The notes: generated by a model not told the origin, from the letters alone. DNA of 64,000 nucleotides from Fasciola hepatica (GCA_948099385.1 CANUEZ040000179.1:10186001-10250000), one strand, 5' to 3'; numbered from the stretch's first letter, positions 35,720 through 46,934 are shown. Made by a program: numbers and translations.

Positions 35720-36860
35720 AATGAAATAGGATTATTCAGTGGATACAGTATTTGTCACAACCCTCGCAGTTCACCCTGTGTGCAATATTTCTTCTTTTTT
35801 TCAGTTTTGAGTTGATCTTTCAGTCTTGATATGATTCCTCTTAAGGTTTTGGTCGGCTTGTGAGCCAATGCAAAAGCCTTGTGGTTGGAGGAGTCTTGCA
35901 TCCGGCTTGGATATCTTTTTGATGTATGCTAGTGCTATCCTTCCATTAGATTGTGTCCTTCGGCCGTTTTCGGTCTTGGCTTCGAATGCTGTCCTTCGTA
36001 AAAAGTTCCTTGGGTATCCATCTTGTTAAAACATCTTTAAAAGATAGTTCTCTTCTTGTTTTTTTCCAAGTTCCGCGATGCTGCAATGTGTTTTAGCTCT
36101 GTTAAACAGAGTTCTTATGCAAGACGTCATGTGGTCGTCTGGATGAATGCCATGGAAGCTAAGCATTTGGTCCGTATGTGTTTGTTTTCGATAAGCAGAT
36201 GCCTCCCGTTGGCCGCTGCTGATTCGTCTTACCAATATGTCCAGAAAGGCTAGTTGGTTGTCCTTTTCCAACTTGATATCCTCAAAAATGTTATTGATTG
36301 TGATGCGTGCCTTTTCAATGTCTGAGCGCCTGATAATGACAAATGAGGCATCTGCATATCTGATTCAAAGTTTCCGTTTAATCACTGGTACTGCAATGTT
36401 TTCAAAGGTTTGCATTACGGCTTCTGCAAGAAATCCGGATATGGATGATCCCACTTGTGTACCTTTCATGTGTTCGCAGATTTCTCAGTCAAACCTGAAG
36501 CATGTGCTGGAGCAAAAGTCCAGTAGTTCACAAACTGTTTGTATTTCTAGCGGATTATCTGGGTGGAGTTGTTGAAAGAGCTCTTTCAATGTGCTTTTGG
36601 CTAGGTTCATGTCAGCTGAAGTGAGGGGTGCCATGACGTCGAACGAACGCACGGCTTCATTCGCTTCCTTCTTGATATCCTTCAGTTTATCCAGGAACTA
36701 TTGGATTTAGTTATGGAGTAGTTTGATTCACTTACCGGTTGTTTCAGGCTTTTCAATAACTCTTTGGCCAAACTGTATGTCGGGGGTCCGGTTGAGAGAC
36801 AACTGGTCTCAGTAGGTTGTCATCATTTTGTACCTTCATCCATTATACTCAGTGGTCGAT
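35720..36860 (-). pseudogene. Penelope-like element reverse transcriptase, catalytically dead
   Basis: Penelope-like elements encode a reverse transcriptase related to telomerase, usually with a GIY-YIG endonuclease. Reading down from 36790 the minus strand gives GPPTYSLAKELLKSL, then KEANEAVRSFDVMAPLTSAD (motif A 'SFDVxALFTSIP'). Next come ICEHMKGTQVGSSISG (motif B 'MKGTPMGSPLSG') and FLAEAVMQTFE. Motif C near 36345-36358 reads IRYADASFVI instead of 'RYVDDTFV', so the second catalytic Asp is gone. Then come NQLAFLDILVRR, AYRKQTHTDQMLSFH and MTSCIRTLFNRAKTHC, the usual segment after the thumb. At least three stops occur. No GIY-YIG domain follows; a long hairpin begins instead at 35714. Confidence 0.85.
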
Positions 36861-38555
36861 TCTCTTGTTTGGCCACACAAAGAGGATCCAAAAATGAACC
36901 GAACAAAGGAATAGCTGTTCGCATGTTGACTCGCTTATTCCGTTTGGCCCAGTATGATAGAGCAAGAACATTTGGCTTCAGCCGGGAACTAAGCTGTACA
37001 ACCCAAGCGGGGCAAGCCCATTTTGAACCCGCTTTCATAGCGTGTGTTCATATAGAAAAGAAATCAAATAAGGATTGGTATCATAGAACCGTGCCAAAGA
37101 GGACCTGTAAAAAAGCAGCCCCACTTTATATAGGGTATTTGGGAAAAGTAGCGCCTCTGAGTTGGTGGACTGTCTTGTCTCCCGAGATATCTTCGTCCCT
37201 TTGGTCTCTGTTATCTACCCCACTCTGACTTGTTGCTCTCCGAAGCTGAGGCATGGATCAGCTGCCACACCCCGGCAAGCCACTCGACAGGCGGGTCATA
37301 CCGGGTTGAAGGTAACTAAAGCCTAAAAACCTCGGTGAGACGGTGCCCGGCTTACAAAGACGGATAGTCCTGCATAGGCGGATGAGACTTGTTGGGATTT
37401 GACGGCTACCAAGGAAATTCGTCCAATAAACACGGTTGCGTGGACCCCTTGGTCTTAGTCACTTCTACCGAATGGCGAACGAGCACACGAGGGACACCGG
37501 CAACCATGCACTAAGATCACTAAGACGCGTTGGCCATCCCAAATTAGTAGACGGCCATCCGAAAGGTGTATGAACCGTCCAATCGGTCACCGACTTCCAA
37601 CACGAAAAATTCCCGTTTTCCTACAGGTAGCACTTGGTCGTGCACGGGCTAGAGTTGCTACCTCGGACAAATAAAGCCGAGTGACGTTAGGGACACCACT
37701 TCGCACACTATTCCCAAAAACTCTTAATGACAAGTTCCTTTGCACAGATCGCCCATGCTATGGCATCTCCGCTATGCGACGCGCTTCTTGTTCTCTCAGC
37801 TGCCGGGGTGACAAATACGCTAGCTGGAGACCTTAAGGCTCGAAATTACACAAACAGCCTGCTGGGATGTGAGAACATTCTCGGACATCAGAACCCAAGC
37901 TATCATCGCACGAAACCAGGCAGTCTGAGACATTTACGAAGCCGGCTCATTCTCTGTCAGGAGATGGCCGCATTAAAGCACAAGTAGAAAGTAGAAGTAT
38001 CACTGTGGAGATTTTGTGCCCTACTCATAAATAAAATTCGAAATCCGATTTGGGACTAGTCATCGTTCGTTTGACCAGTGTGCTCTCCAGTTACCATCTT
38101 TGCATTTTGATGCGCAACCAAATACATTGTACGCATATGACTCGTTCTATTGCAACACTGGATAATGATTATAGCAGCTGGTACGTTTCGTGCGTATGAT
38201 CTGTTCCTACATCAACTGACAGTGTTTAGTAAGTGTGTACCTATAACTCACATTGTTCAAGAAACGATAACTGTGAGCATACCTTTTCCTGTACAAATAT
38301 CGTGTCCATAAAATGACCTATTTTGTGGGCTAAAAGCCAGTACCTTTCAGTGCCAGTTTGCATGTCCTCTGATTTCATTTCAAGCAATCCGGTCATCACA
38401 AAAAGTATCCAATACTACGTAATACTATGTAATAAGCCTTACATTGTCACCAAACGGAGAAGGTTTGGAGCTAAGATATTCATCTATAGGTAATCGTAGT
38501 GAACCAGTGCTTACTATTTACTACTACTATTTTTAGAAACTTGACGCCGTTCAAC
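36860..38555. other. No recognisable gene; GC-richer segment
   Basis: A 154-codon plus-strand frame (36764-37228) starts antisense to the Penelope remnant and shows no motif. 37230-37700 is noticeably GC-rich with few AT tracts and could be a retroelement 5' leader, but no motif supports this. Confidence 0.35.
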
Positions 38556-38559
38556 GCAC

Positions 38560-38745
38560 CTCACCGATGGATGGTCAAACAGCTTCCATTGTAGACTTAG
38601 GACAATAACAACCCGGGATTCGATTCCCACTACCACCGGTAAATTTCCCATTTGGCCTCCTTTCATCAGCGGTGATCCCCTTCCTAAATTGTTGTATATT
38701 GTTAGACAGTATATAAAAAAGGAAATAGAATGAAGAATTTTTTTT
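38560..38745 (+). repeat. SINE family A, TGGACTTT subfamily
   Basis: GATGGTCAAACAGCTTCCA, ACAATAACAACCCGGGATTC, TTCCCACTACCACCGG, CCCCTTCCTAAATTG and an AAAAAGGAAATAGAATG tail, all in family order. Confidence 0.7.
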
Positions 38746-39109
38746 AATTTTCCTATGTTCGGTGCATGACCAAACCAGTCCTATAGTAGCGTCCCACTTG
38801 GATCTTCACTCAGAAGAGCAATGTCTTCCGTGTATTAGGAGTCAGAAGGTTTACTGCCTGAGCACAGAACGATGCCGCCATTCTAGCACGAGGATAGAGC
38901 TATCCCAAGAATCATTTCAATTTATAAAAAAATGAAGAGGAAATACAGTAGATGGCATCTCTAAGACAAGTCGGAACTTGGCTTCGGTTTCGTCTTATAT
39001 TGTGCCTTCAAAACATTTGAACTTCACCCTGAACTTACCATGGCTTTAGCCAAATATGCACGAGCAAATCACACACAACCACACACTCACACACTTTTAC
39101 CCCCTGATA

Positions 39110-39670
39110 CTACATTTTCAAACAGTTCAATTCATACTTTCTCTGTAATGTTATACGCTGGCTACCAGTGCGAGTAAATTGAAAGAAGTTCTCTTGTAGC
39201 ATTTGTTTTCTGCCTTTTCTTCTCAAGTAATGAACTTCTCTGTCAGACCCTTCAATGAGAGGCAGCACCAGAGAATTATGCAGTCGATCGAGTCGAAAGC
39301 TGCTTTCACATGAAACAAGACAGACCTTGTGGGCCCACGAAAGTTGAGTCTGTGCTCTGAAAGGCATCGAAGACTAGAGAGAAAATCGATACAACCCCTG
39401 CTGGGTCTGAAAGTAGCCTGACAGTCATGCGTACACTTTTCACGCGAGCTGCAAAATCGGTGGAGAATAATCCCGGCGAGCAGCTGCATGCGTTATTTGC
39501 CAAGCCAACTCCTCGGTGATTTTCACAGAAGAACCTGTCACATTTCTTGTAAACCGGCACAACCACCTACTCATGCCTTTCCCTGGGAAACTGCTTATTA
39601 GCCCAGAATACGCGGTGGATTTTTGCTAACTACGATACCCTTCGAAACCATACAGCGCTTACATGGAGCG
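39110..39670 (-). pseudogene. RTE-type LINE reverse transcriptase, N-terminal part
   Basis: The frame from 39566 reads VVPVYKKCDRFFCENHRGVGL ('VPIYKKGDRSxCENHRGISL'). The frame from 39489 gives CTHDCQATFRPSRGCIDFL, then VLFHVKAAFDSIDCIILW, motif A with the catalytic Asp before SI. The two frames differ in phase, so it is frameshifted. The protein stops at 39223 before the YADD motif. The element's preceding segment is found 1.3 kb upstream on the minus strand (41610-40985), displaced by inserted repeats. Confidence 0.78.
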
Positions 39671-39689
39671 GACCGTTGAGCGCCATCAG

Positions 39690-39890
39690 TTCCCAGATAG
39701 CCCAGTGGTAAGTCGCGTGACCCACAATCATGCGCCGTACGTTCGATTCTCAATTGATTTTCTCGCACAAGTCAGATTAACCCGCTGCACAGTGAGAACT
39801 CGTCCACGGTTTTCAACGTAGAGCTGGGAGCTGATACGGCGTGACAAATCATTTCGCAAAATTATTCAAATCTACTACTTATTGTGATGC
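39690..39890 (+). repeat. tRNA-derived SINE (family C), inserted in the LINE
   Basis: TAGCCCAGTGGTAAGTC (A box) and ACGTTCGATTCTC (B box) spaced as in a tRNA, followed by a tRNA-unrelated region. Confidence 0.55.
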
Positions 39891-40009
39891 GAGTTAGTCT
39901 GAACAGTCAGCAGTAACACATTGTTTTCTCACGGATTCGAACACGTTCAAAGATGAATTGGTAAGCGTGAATCATTTGCTGATCTCCAATAAACCAGCTG
40001 TTTTGAATG

Positions 40010-40335
40010 CTTTCAAGTTTACTAAACAGTTAGTGAAAATTACATTGCTTACAAATTCGATTCAGTTCACGCCCAATTCGAAAAAATGATATCCACGGCC
40101 TAATCATATTTATATGTGATATTAGTTAGCAACCCTGTACACCAAATATGTCTGCATGGCGTGTGCTGTCTCACTGACAGTTTCAGTGTCAGACGTTGCT
40201 CAAAATTCATCGAGATAAGATGCATCAAAATGACCTTTGATTCTATCAGTTGCATCATCACATGAGCCAATCACAAGGATGGTCTAGTCGAGGAGTGTTA
40301 CGTGAGACCACCCTGTAAGTGAACATTGGACTCCA
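40010..40335 (-). repeat. Dispersed repeat family E, copy 2
   Basis: Reverse-complement match of 31479-31810. It ends exactly where a SINE A copy begins. Confidence 0.7.
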
Positions 40336-40482
40336 GACAATGTTGCAGCATTTCAGGAAGGGGTCACTGCCAGTTTGAGGCTGTCACCTGGTGAAGGCGA
40401 CCGACGGAAGCGTGAGGATTCGAACATGGGATGGAGGGGTTTAATTTTCATCACAATGACTATTTGACCATCGCGGGCTCTG
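40336..40482 (-). repeat. SINE family A copy between two E repeats
   Basis: The minus strand reads GATGGTCAAATAGTCATTG, CCATGTTCGAATCC, CAGGTGACAGCCTC and CCCCTTCCTGAAATGC. Confidence 0.65.
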
Positions 40483-40489
40483 TAAATCA

Positions 40490-40635
40490 TCCATATGACT
40501 GAGCGACGTGTGCCGTCACGCTGACTAGTCAGCATCAAAGTGCGTTCCAAATGTATCAGGATAAGGTTAAAAAAAATGATCTGTTTAACGGCTACCTGTG
40601 CAAGTCAGCGATGTGACAGGGTTGAGAAGTTCTTG
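40490..40635 (-). repeat. Dispersed repeat family E, partial copy 3
   Basis: GCGACGTGTGCCGTCACGCT, GTCAGCATCAAAGTG, ATGTATCAGGATAAGG and CAGCGATGTGACAG correspond in order to blocks at 40150-40255. Diverged. Confidence 0.4.
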
Positions 40636-40804
40636 GCGAGATTATTTCGTAAATTCAGGTTGGAATCACGACGATACGACGCGTAATAACTCACCCAGTT
40701 TCGCCTAAACGCGTATGTTCTGCTCACGCAAGTCAAAATTCACTCGAGGAAGTGGTAATGCTCATAAATGATTGCAGATAATGGAACATGTATCATAGCT
40801 CCCT

Positions 40805-40965
40805 CCAGGTTCATGAGGCGGAGTTATTCAAAACCCAGTATGAAAGCCGTTGTTTGATATTAAACGATAGTAATGGACTTTAGGCTGGATGGAAAGGATT
40901 TTTAACTCGTCCCCTGTAAAATTATTTTGGTTTTGAAAAGTGAATTTTTGGTGTACCTCAGTAGG
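40805..40965 (+). repeat. Direct repeat G, copy 1
   Basis: CATGAGGCGGAGTTATTC, GTTGTTTGA, AGGATTTTTAACTC, TGTAAAATTATTTTGGTTTT and GAAAAGTGAATTTTT recur in order at 41648-41800. Confidence 0.65.
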
Positions 40966-40984
40966 TGGATCTGTCGAAATGCAC

Positions 40985-41610
40985 TGCTAGACGTGTACCG
41001 GAAGAGCTATAGGACAGGCTGGCATTGAGGGCCAGCTAAACTGTGTCTGGATGTGCTTCGTCCAGCTTTCAAGAGGCCGCGGTTGATTGTAAATTAGCGA
41101 ACTGTCAACATCACATACTGTTTCACTCACAACTAGTGGCTTCCTACGGATGCCTCGAATGAAACAGAACAACGTGTGAGAAGTCCCCGTGGAGGTGGCA
41201 CTTTCCATCTTTGACGTACTTTGCGACAATCAGATTTCACTGTCCTTAGGAAGACTCACATTAAGAGCACTTCTCATTACGAGTCGTCTTTCGTTATAAT
41301 TGATACCAGCTGGGATTGACGGGCGTGCCTCGAGAAGAAACAGAGATTCGGCAGAAATCCACGGTCACGCGGCACGATGAAACATACTAGAACTTACTAG
41401 CCCAGCGAAATGCAAAGCATTCTTCATAAGCGACCAAGGCTGGTTTATGCGATCATGTGGAGCTACATCTAGTCTATTAGCTAGCTCGTTTTGGAAGACT
41501 GATAGGCGAGATGAATGGGGAAGCTTATCGCAATCGTACAGCCTTTTCAGAATGCGTCTGGAGCCCATGTCGAACCATATGGACAGCTTAGTGCAAACTC
41601 ATGCGCGGTC
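40985..41610 (-). pseudogene. RTE-type LINE linker between endonuclease and reverse transcriptase
   Basis: The frame from 41568 contains LSVFQNELANRLDVAPHD, then INQPWSLMKNALHFAG, matching the 'ELxNRLxxL...WxxLKxAxxxA' linker. The frame from 41229 contains TLFCFIRGIRRKPLVVSETV, then IYNQPRPLESWTKHIQTQFS, matching 'LFxLIRxxxxKxxVSETI' and 'RLERWAEHFxEQFSWP'. In an intact element about 100 codons would separate this from the polymerase at 39.6 kb; here 1.3 kb of repeats intervenes. Confidence 0.72.
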
Positions 41611-41647
41611 GAAACCAATGGAGGTGCTCCGGTACGGGCGACAGCCC

Positions 41648-41800
41648 ATGAGGCGGAACTATTCGAGACCCAACAGGAAAGTTGTTGTTTGAGCTTCGAC
41701 AATTATCATCCACGTTAAGCCGATTAGCAGGGATTTTCAATCCTTACGTTGTATAATTATTCTGGTTCTGAAAAGTGAAGTTTTTATAGTGCGTTACTTG
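41648..41800 (+). repeat. Direct repeat G, copy 2
   Basis: Second copy of the 40805-40965 repeat, about 160 bp. The two copies flank the LINE linker segment in the same orientation. Confidence 0.65.
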
Positions 41801-41804
41801 AATT

Positions 41805-43255
41805 TCAATTAGTTTTGTTTTATGTGCAGATCTTCATAAAAGCCCTTTTCAAAAACCATGTAGCATCTACAATGCACGTTCATGTTCCTTTCAGCTACAT
41901 CATCTCCGGCCCCGTCTTAGGCGAAAGCAAGTTTATGGTTGAGTTTTAAAAGGTCCGATGTCCTACATGTGCAAGGAACAGTCTTTTCGTTCACAACGGG
42001 CTACTGTCTATTGGCTGAAATGAAATCAGGTACGATATTGTTATTGGACACTTGAGTTCGACCCGTCATTATCGAGATCTCCATGACTTATCGAGTATAG
42101 CACTGTTGAAAGTCAGTTCTTCAGGAAAAGTGATGGTTTTATGGCTACAGGGTCCAACAAGGAAATCTCAATCATTGCTTGGCAAACCGAGGTTTATAAA
42201 ACCCAATGCACCAGTCAGATGGTTCGATTAAAATGTGTCTACCAAAAGTCCCTCATGGACTAGTCAGAAATGCGAACTCGACGTAGTGAAAGGAAATTCA
42301 TATTCAACACAATCTTTGACTACATCTCGAGAAGTGTAGGAGACCGAGCAAAGACTACTGAGGGAGTTCTTTAGTCAGCTGCATGAGTATTCGAATGCGC
42401 TGATACGATATTCGTTTGTTTAACGTGGGTGGTGTATAAGAACAAATGAAAAGCACAGTTTGTCTAGTTCATGTTGCTCACTTTGCCATCTGGGAGTGCA
42501 ACTGGTGCCGAGCTATTGCATAACGTGATCGGTTCGTTTAAAAATGACTTACTTGATGAGTTCAATACTCATTACTGTCCGGCAAAGCAACTAGACTAGA
42601 AGTCATCCTAATGGTGCCTTTTTGTATTGCATAGCATGAAAATGTATTCATTTATTTGTCTTGCCTACTACAATGCATTGTTTTGTACTCTGTATTGTGT
42701 TGTATTGCGTCCTGGTACGTTGCATTGTCTTGCGATGTTTTGTTCTTGCGGATAGCGCGGTACCACCTTTTTCATCGAGTTGCAGGTCTCGCTGCATTGC
42801 GGACTGTACAGTGTTGCATGTGATGACTCTCGAACACACAGAAGTTTTCCAGTTAGCATCTCAGTGAATAAAACTCGGATAAACTCCCAATTATTTCTTC
42901 ACTCGTAAGCACTTGGGCGGGGTAAGAGAAAGTAAAATTCCTGTCCCACCAATTACACAACGAATTGTGCTGATTCTATCCTATTCATATACAATTCCAG
43001 AAAATTCTTCTGGACCGATCAGTGTTCCTTTGATCTAACTTTTGGAAAATTTGTGTGATGACAGAATCACCCGAAATGGAGTCAGAACACACACCAACTG
43101 GCATTGAAACGTATTCGTCACTTCGAGTATAAAATATGGCATTTATATAGACACGAAGTAAGTAAGGAAAGCATATACACGCAGACGTTGATCCATGAGC
43201 AATGGGATTAGTACGCACAAACTTGCCAGACATTATCACGTGGCGTGGAAGCAGA
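41805..43255. other. No recognisable gene; degenerate TTGTATTG minisatellite
   Basis: 42655-42745 consists of worn TTGTATTGT/TTGCATTGT units. No protein domain was identified in the rest. Confidence 0.4.
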
Positions 43256-43625
43256 TCATGCACGTAAGACATGCGTACTGTGGTAATCCATAACCAAGGT
43301 TGCACGAGGATGAGTCATGCACTCATGATGTATCTGTTTGTGTGCAGAAATGCACAGATGCTGTTTGGAATGTACACTGAGCAGAACACTGGTAGGTCCA
43401 AATGGGTTTTCTGCAATTGCATATGAATAGGGCAAAATCACCACAGAAGCATAATAGAGGCCAAGCATCAGCACCGGCTGCACAGTTCCGGAATCTCCTT
43501 TTAGAATGACAGTATCGTCGGCGAACTCGAGGTCTGCATCCCACGAATCGTGGCCAAGTTGTATTCCTCGAAATGTATTGGGGGTGCGACTCATAATTAC
43601 ATGCTTGCAGTGTAAAGGGCATACC
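43256..43625 (-). pseudogene. LINE reverse transcriptase catalytic-loop fragment
   Basis: The minus-strand frame from 43594 reads RTPNTFRGIQLGHDSWDADL followed directly by EFADDTVILKGD. This is the 'GIxLxxGxxVxDLEYADDIVLLG' palm segment, with the catalytic Asp pair intact and Tyr replaced by Phe. Flanking codons lose similarity within about 60 residues. The isolated fragment could belong to an RTE-type element, but the wording differs enough that another LINE clade is possible. Confidence 0.6.
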
Positions 43626-44214
43626 TTACGGCCCTAGAGGCCTACTGCACCACTAGGGATAGCCGAAAAGCAGACTTTGAGAATTAGATTTGAGAATCTC
43701 TTAAGGTCCCAGTAGGTCAGATGTACTTTCCCCATCAAGCTAGTTGAGTTACGAGCCCAACCAAAGCGAATCCAGCCTGTAATGACAACGAATTTAGTGC
43801 AAATATGTGGTACTACTGAAGTAAACATGAGATGAATAAAAGCGCAAACCTCTACAGTCATCGATCACGTGATCAGTTGACGAGACCGGGTCAATCGTTC
43901 GATAGACGTTCAAGTTCAACGAGCGAGGCACAGACAAGGGATTAGGCAAATCGACAGAGGTGAGATTGCGTTGATGAGATTAAACAAGCAGTCACTGCCG
44001 TGAGTACAATAATGAAGAATATGGAAACTGACTGGAATGAGGACGAGGAAATAAACAAGTGGTATCAAAAACAAAGGAATTTGTAATACAGTTCCGTTAG
44101 CCTCTTGTGGTGCTTGGAAGTGGAATGAGATGAACAATCAATAAGACGGGGATAATTTAAAAGCTTCTGCGTAATTTCACTTTCACCGCAAAACAACAAC
44201 GATGCGGACTATAC

Positions 44215-44350
44215 TTTCATTCCTGCTTCCGATGCACGGTGCATCAAGTGTGGTAAGGAGTCAGACGACAGTGTATTACTATCTACGGCCAAAGTGACCG
44301 GCCGTGGTGAGAATTGAACTTCTGACCTCAGAAGTGGTAAGCGAACACTG
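44215..44350 (-). repeat. Possible SINE family A, strongly diverged
   Basis: On the minus strand TCAGAAGTTCAATTCTCACC resembles the B box and CACGGCCGGTCACTTTGGCC resembles the post-B region. The tail is not clear. Confidence 0.35.
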
Positions 44351-44354
44351 CGTG

Positions 44355-45580
44355 TGAGATAGTGCAAATCGTACAAGCAACATTTGAACCATCATATACT
44401 AGAATTTACTCACTGTTGGGTTGTGTGCACTTCCTATTCGCGCCAAAGACTGGAGTCCTGTGGATATGCGGAATTCCCCAGTACGACCGCAGTGGGTTTC
44501 CAGTAGTCTTGATAGGTGCTATTCCATCAACCATTAAAGTTGCTTACAGCTGACTGGTTTTCTTACCGAGGCGTATCGGGACCCAGTATGTATCAGATTC
44601 ACTGATTGGGCTACAATTAGTCAGACTAGTAAGTGAAACATACTTTCTAAGGAAAAAGTCAAACGAGGTAGTCCGTTGTTATCCCTCACAGAAAAGGTCT
44701 ACCGACTGTCCAGAAGGACGAAAAATCTGCGGACTGCTCTTCTAGGTGCTTTATTCAAAGAGGGGGAAATAAACTCAATCTTGAGGAAACTTGGTTTTAT
44801 ACCTTTTGAAGGAAATGTTGTTTACTCCACTGCCTGAGAGAATCAACAACAGTAACGACCCAGTGAGGATTTGGGACAGAGAACCACATAAATTCCAGGA
44901 TAAGTTTGGCGTTGTAGGAACTCCGGGTTAAAAAGGAGTTCTGTTGTCTATGGCAAACTTCGGTCTACCGGTCGTGATGGTGATGCTTAGGGTTCGGACT
45001 GTGCGTTGTCTGTTGCGGTTGTTGTGCTGTCATGACTGTTAACGAGAAGCGGCCCTACTTTTGATTGCCAGCAAACCAGCCAGCCAGCCAACCAGGGGCT
45101 GCCTGCCACCCTCCTGTTCACCGTTCACACATATTGGCCGTACGTCGTGATGTGATTCTGACAGCTGATCATCCTCATGACAAAATGTATCCCTGTTCCT
45201 ATTTTTATATCTGTCAATTCTTTCGACCGACCGGCACACCAACCGATCGGTCGTTTTTCTGCGTTTCTATTCGCCGTGGGTACACAAAGCACCGGAGGAA
45301 AAAACCTATCAAAATCGCGCACGCAAATTTTGACCTCAGATTTGTGCGATTATGTGAGATGACGAGAGAATGATCAGACAAAACAACCGTTCCAAAGTGG
45401 AAAAAGCCTAGTATGAGCGCGAGACTGAGTCACATTCATGTGTGAGGTTGTCATTTTGAACAGGCTAACATTTATGCCACAAACCGACAAATTCGACGTC
45501 TGACAGAGTGTGTTTGCGTGTACGCACGCACCAGGTGGAAAGCACGGTTATCAAAAGTGAAATGAATTTGTAAACTAGGC
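44355..45580. other. No recognisable gene
   Basis: May include decayed 5' parts of the Penelope fragment that follows, but no motif is visible. Confidence 0.35.
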
Positions 45581-45584
45581 ATTG

Positions 45585-45930
45585 GATATTGTCAGTTTAT
45601 TTATCGGTGGGCATCAGAATTTATCATAAACCTGCTGGCGTCCTACCGTTCGTCCTACTCAACGGAAAAGACCGAGTGGATCAGCTCGACCGACCAGCTG
45701 TGGTTCAAGCCATCCCATACTTTGGATGTGATATGGGGACAGGTAGACAACTTCGCAATCGCCTAAACGAACAAAAAATGAGTATTCTGACGCACATGCA
45801 TACTCACCGATTCGGAGCCACTGCGAGCATACAGCTGATGAGGTCAAAACCGACAGTGCGTGGGTGGTGGCCCGAGAAAAGCAAAAGGTGGAGCTTTGAA
45901 GCAACACTTTCCATATATGAACTTGAAAAG
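45585..45930 (+). pseudogene. Penelope-like GIY-YIG endonuclease fragment
   Basis: The plus frame from 45589 reads IRIYHKPAGVLPFVL, then KDRVDQLDRPAVVQAIPYFG, matching the 'KD.......R.GVVYxIPCxDC' approach to the GIY-YIG domain in Penelope-like elements. GTGRQLRNRLNEQK follows, matching 'YIGETGRQLxTRLxEH'. The Cys-x-x-x-Tyr-Ile-Gly part is missing, so the catalytic Tyr pair is lost. FEATLSIYE further on resembles the segment before the usual REFLEAWYS end, which is absent. No polymerase was recognised upstream. Confidence 0.55.
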
Positions 45931-45931
45931 A

Positions 45932-46022
45932 GGACAGAGCAGAGTTACGTTGTGCAGTTTGTATCCGGACAAATTTTACTGTATCTCATCAGATGCATAC
46001 TACAGACAATACAATAATAAAC
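45932..46022. repeat. Inverted repeat left arm at Penelope 3' side
   Basis: About 90 bp matching the reverse complement of 46213-46305 at roughly 80 percent by eye, with shared TTTGTATCCGGA, ATCTCATCAG and GCATACTACAGA blocks. Spacer about 190 bp. Confidence 0.7.
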
Positions 46023-46212
46023 ATCGACGGCAAAACTGCTTTTTCTTTGATCTCTGCCACCAATCCAAATCTATAGCAGTTTGACGAAGCGATTGTGGTC
46101 CCAAGATGGAAGCCAAACTTGTACAAGAAAAGGATTTATTCGTTTCCCTAGTATTGTCCTGGTAAAAACATGAAGTTTGTGAACCTATCACCGATAGTGT
46201 TGTTTCATTATT

Positions 46213-46305
46213 GAAATGTTTATTATTATATTATCTGTAGTATGCACCTGATGAGATAGTGCGAAATCTATCCGGATACAAATCGCGCAACTAAACTCTG
46301 CCGCT
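46213..46305 (+). repeat. Inverted repeat right arm with hammerhead-like core
   Basis: The plus strand has CTGATGA at 46248-46254, G and C at 46255/46262 as the closing pair, GAAA at 46263-46266, then ATCCGGAT. The core nucleotides of a hammerhead are present but helix II is barely paired and the cleavage position is not evident. The left arm has the same CTGATGA on the minus strand. Confidence 0.45.
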
Positions 46306-46579
46306 CTCTGTTTTGAAGAAGAGCGAGCGCCTGATCCTCGAAGTCTTCCATTCGATCAACTCACTCAGTCGGTACGTCGAGACTGATGATCATTACGTAA
46401 CCGTGGAAAGACCGGTGCCGAACGATCGAGAGATGGACAGATAAGCAACACACCTAAAACACGCTGAACAACCCTTCCCATTCACACACTCATTGAGTCA
46501 GGTTTGACAACGAGTCCTAGTTTGGGTCGAAAGTTCACAGTAGACGTTTTACAACTCAGTGCAGCCCTCGGCCTCTCAG

Positions 46580-46770
46580 TATGACCGGCGGTGGTCGAAT
46601 GGTCATCACGGCGGGCTTCCAACCCTCCTGTCCCAGGTTCGAGTCCTGCTTCCACAGCCCGTTGCTTCTCCCGACTGGCAACCTTAAATTCGCCGTGACC
46701 CCCTCCCTGAATCCGTGTAACATTATTATCTAATAGAAGGGAGCAAATAATATGATTAAGGAAATGAAAT
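46580..46770 (+). repeat. SINE family A, full plus-strand copy
   Basis: GCGGTGGTCGAATGGTCATC, CCCAGGTTCGAGTCC (B box), TCCACAGCCCGTTGC, CCCCCTCCCTGAATCC and a tail TAAGGAAATGAAATG. It lies at the 3' side of the Penelope element at 46.8-48.8 kb. Confidence 0.7.
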
Positions 46771-46779
46771 GTCATGAAA

Positions 46780-46830
46780 ACACAGATAGGCGAACAAGCT
46801 CATTTTCAGTGATTCATACTCATGACATTA
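46780..46830 (-). repeat. Penelope 3' terminal motif
   Basis: The minus strand ends with TGAAAATGAGCTTGTTCGCC and GTGTTTTC, the same end that forms the arms of the 35.4-35.7 kb hairpin next to the other Penelope remnant. Confidence 0.6.
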
Positions 46831-46934
46831 CACCACAATATATTAAAGTTAAGGAGTTGGACCAATAAGACAAACAGAGAGTGACAGAGACTAATGGTGA
46901 CATAAAAATGGCGGTAAAAATTGTGATCCAGGCT

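Noticed and set aside
36764..37228. A 154-codon plus-strand protein
   Set aside because: Its first part is antisense to a Penelope reverse transcriptase; the rest has no motif.
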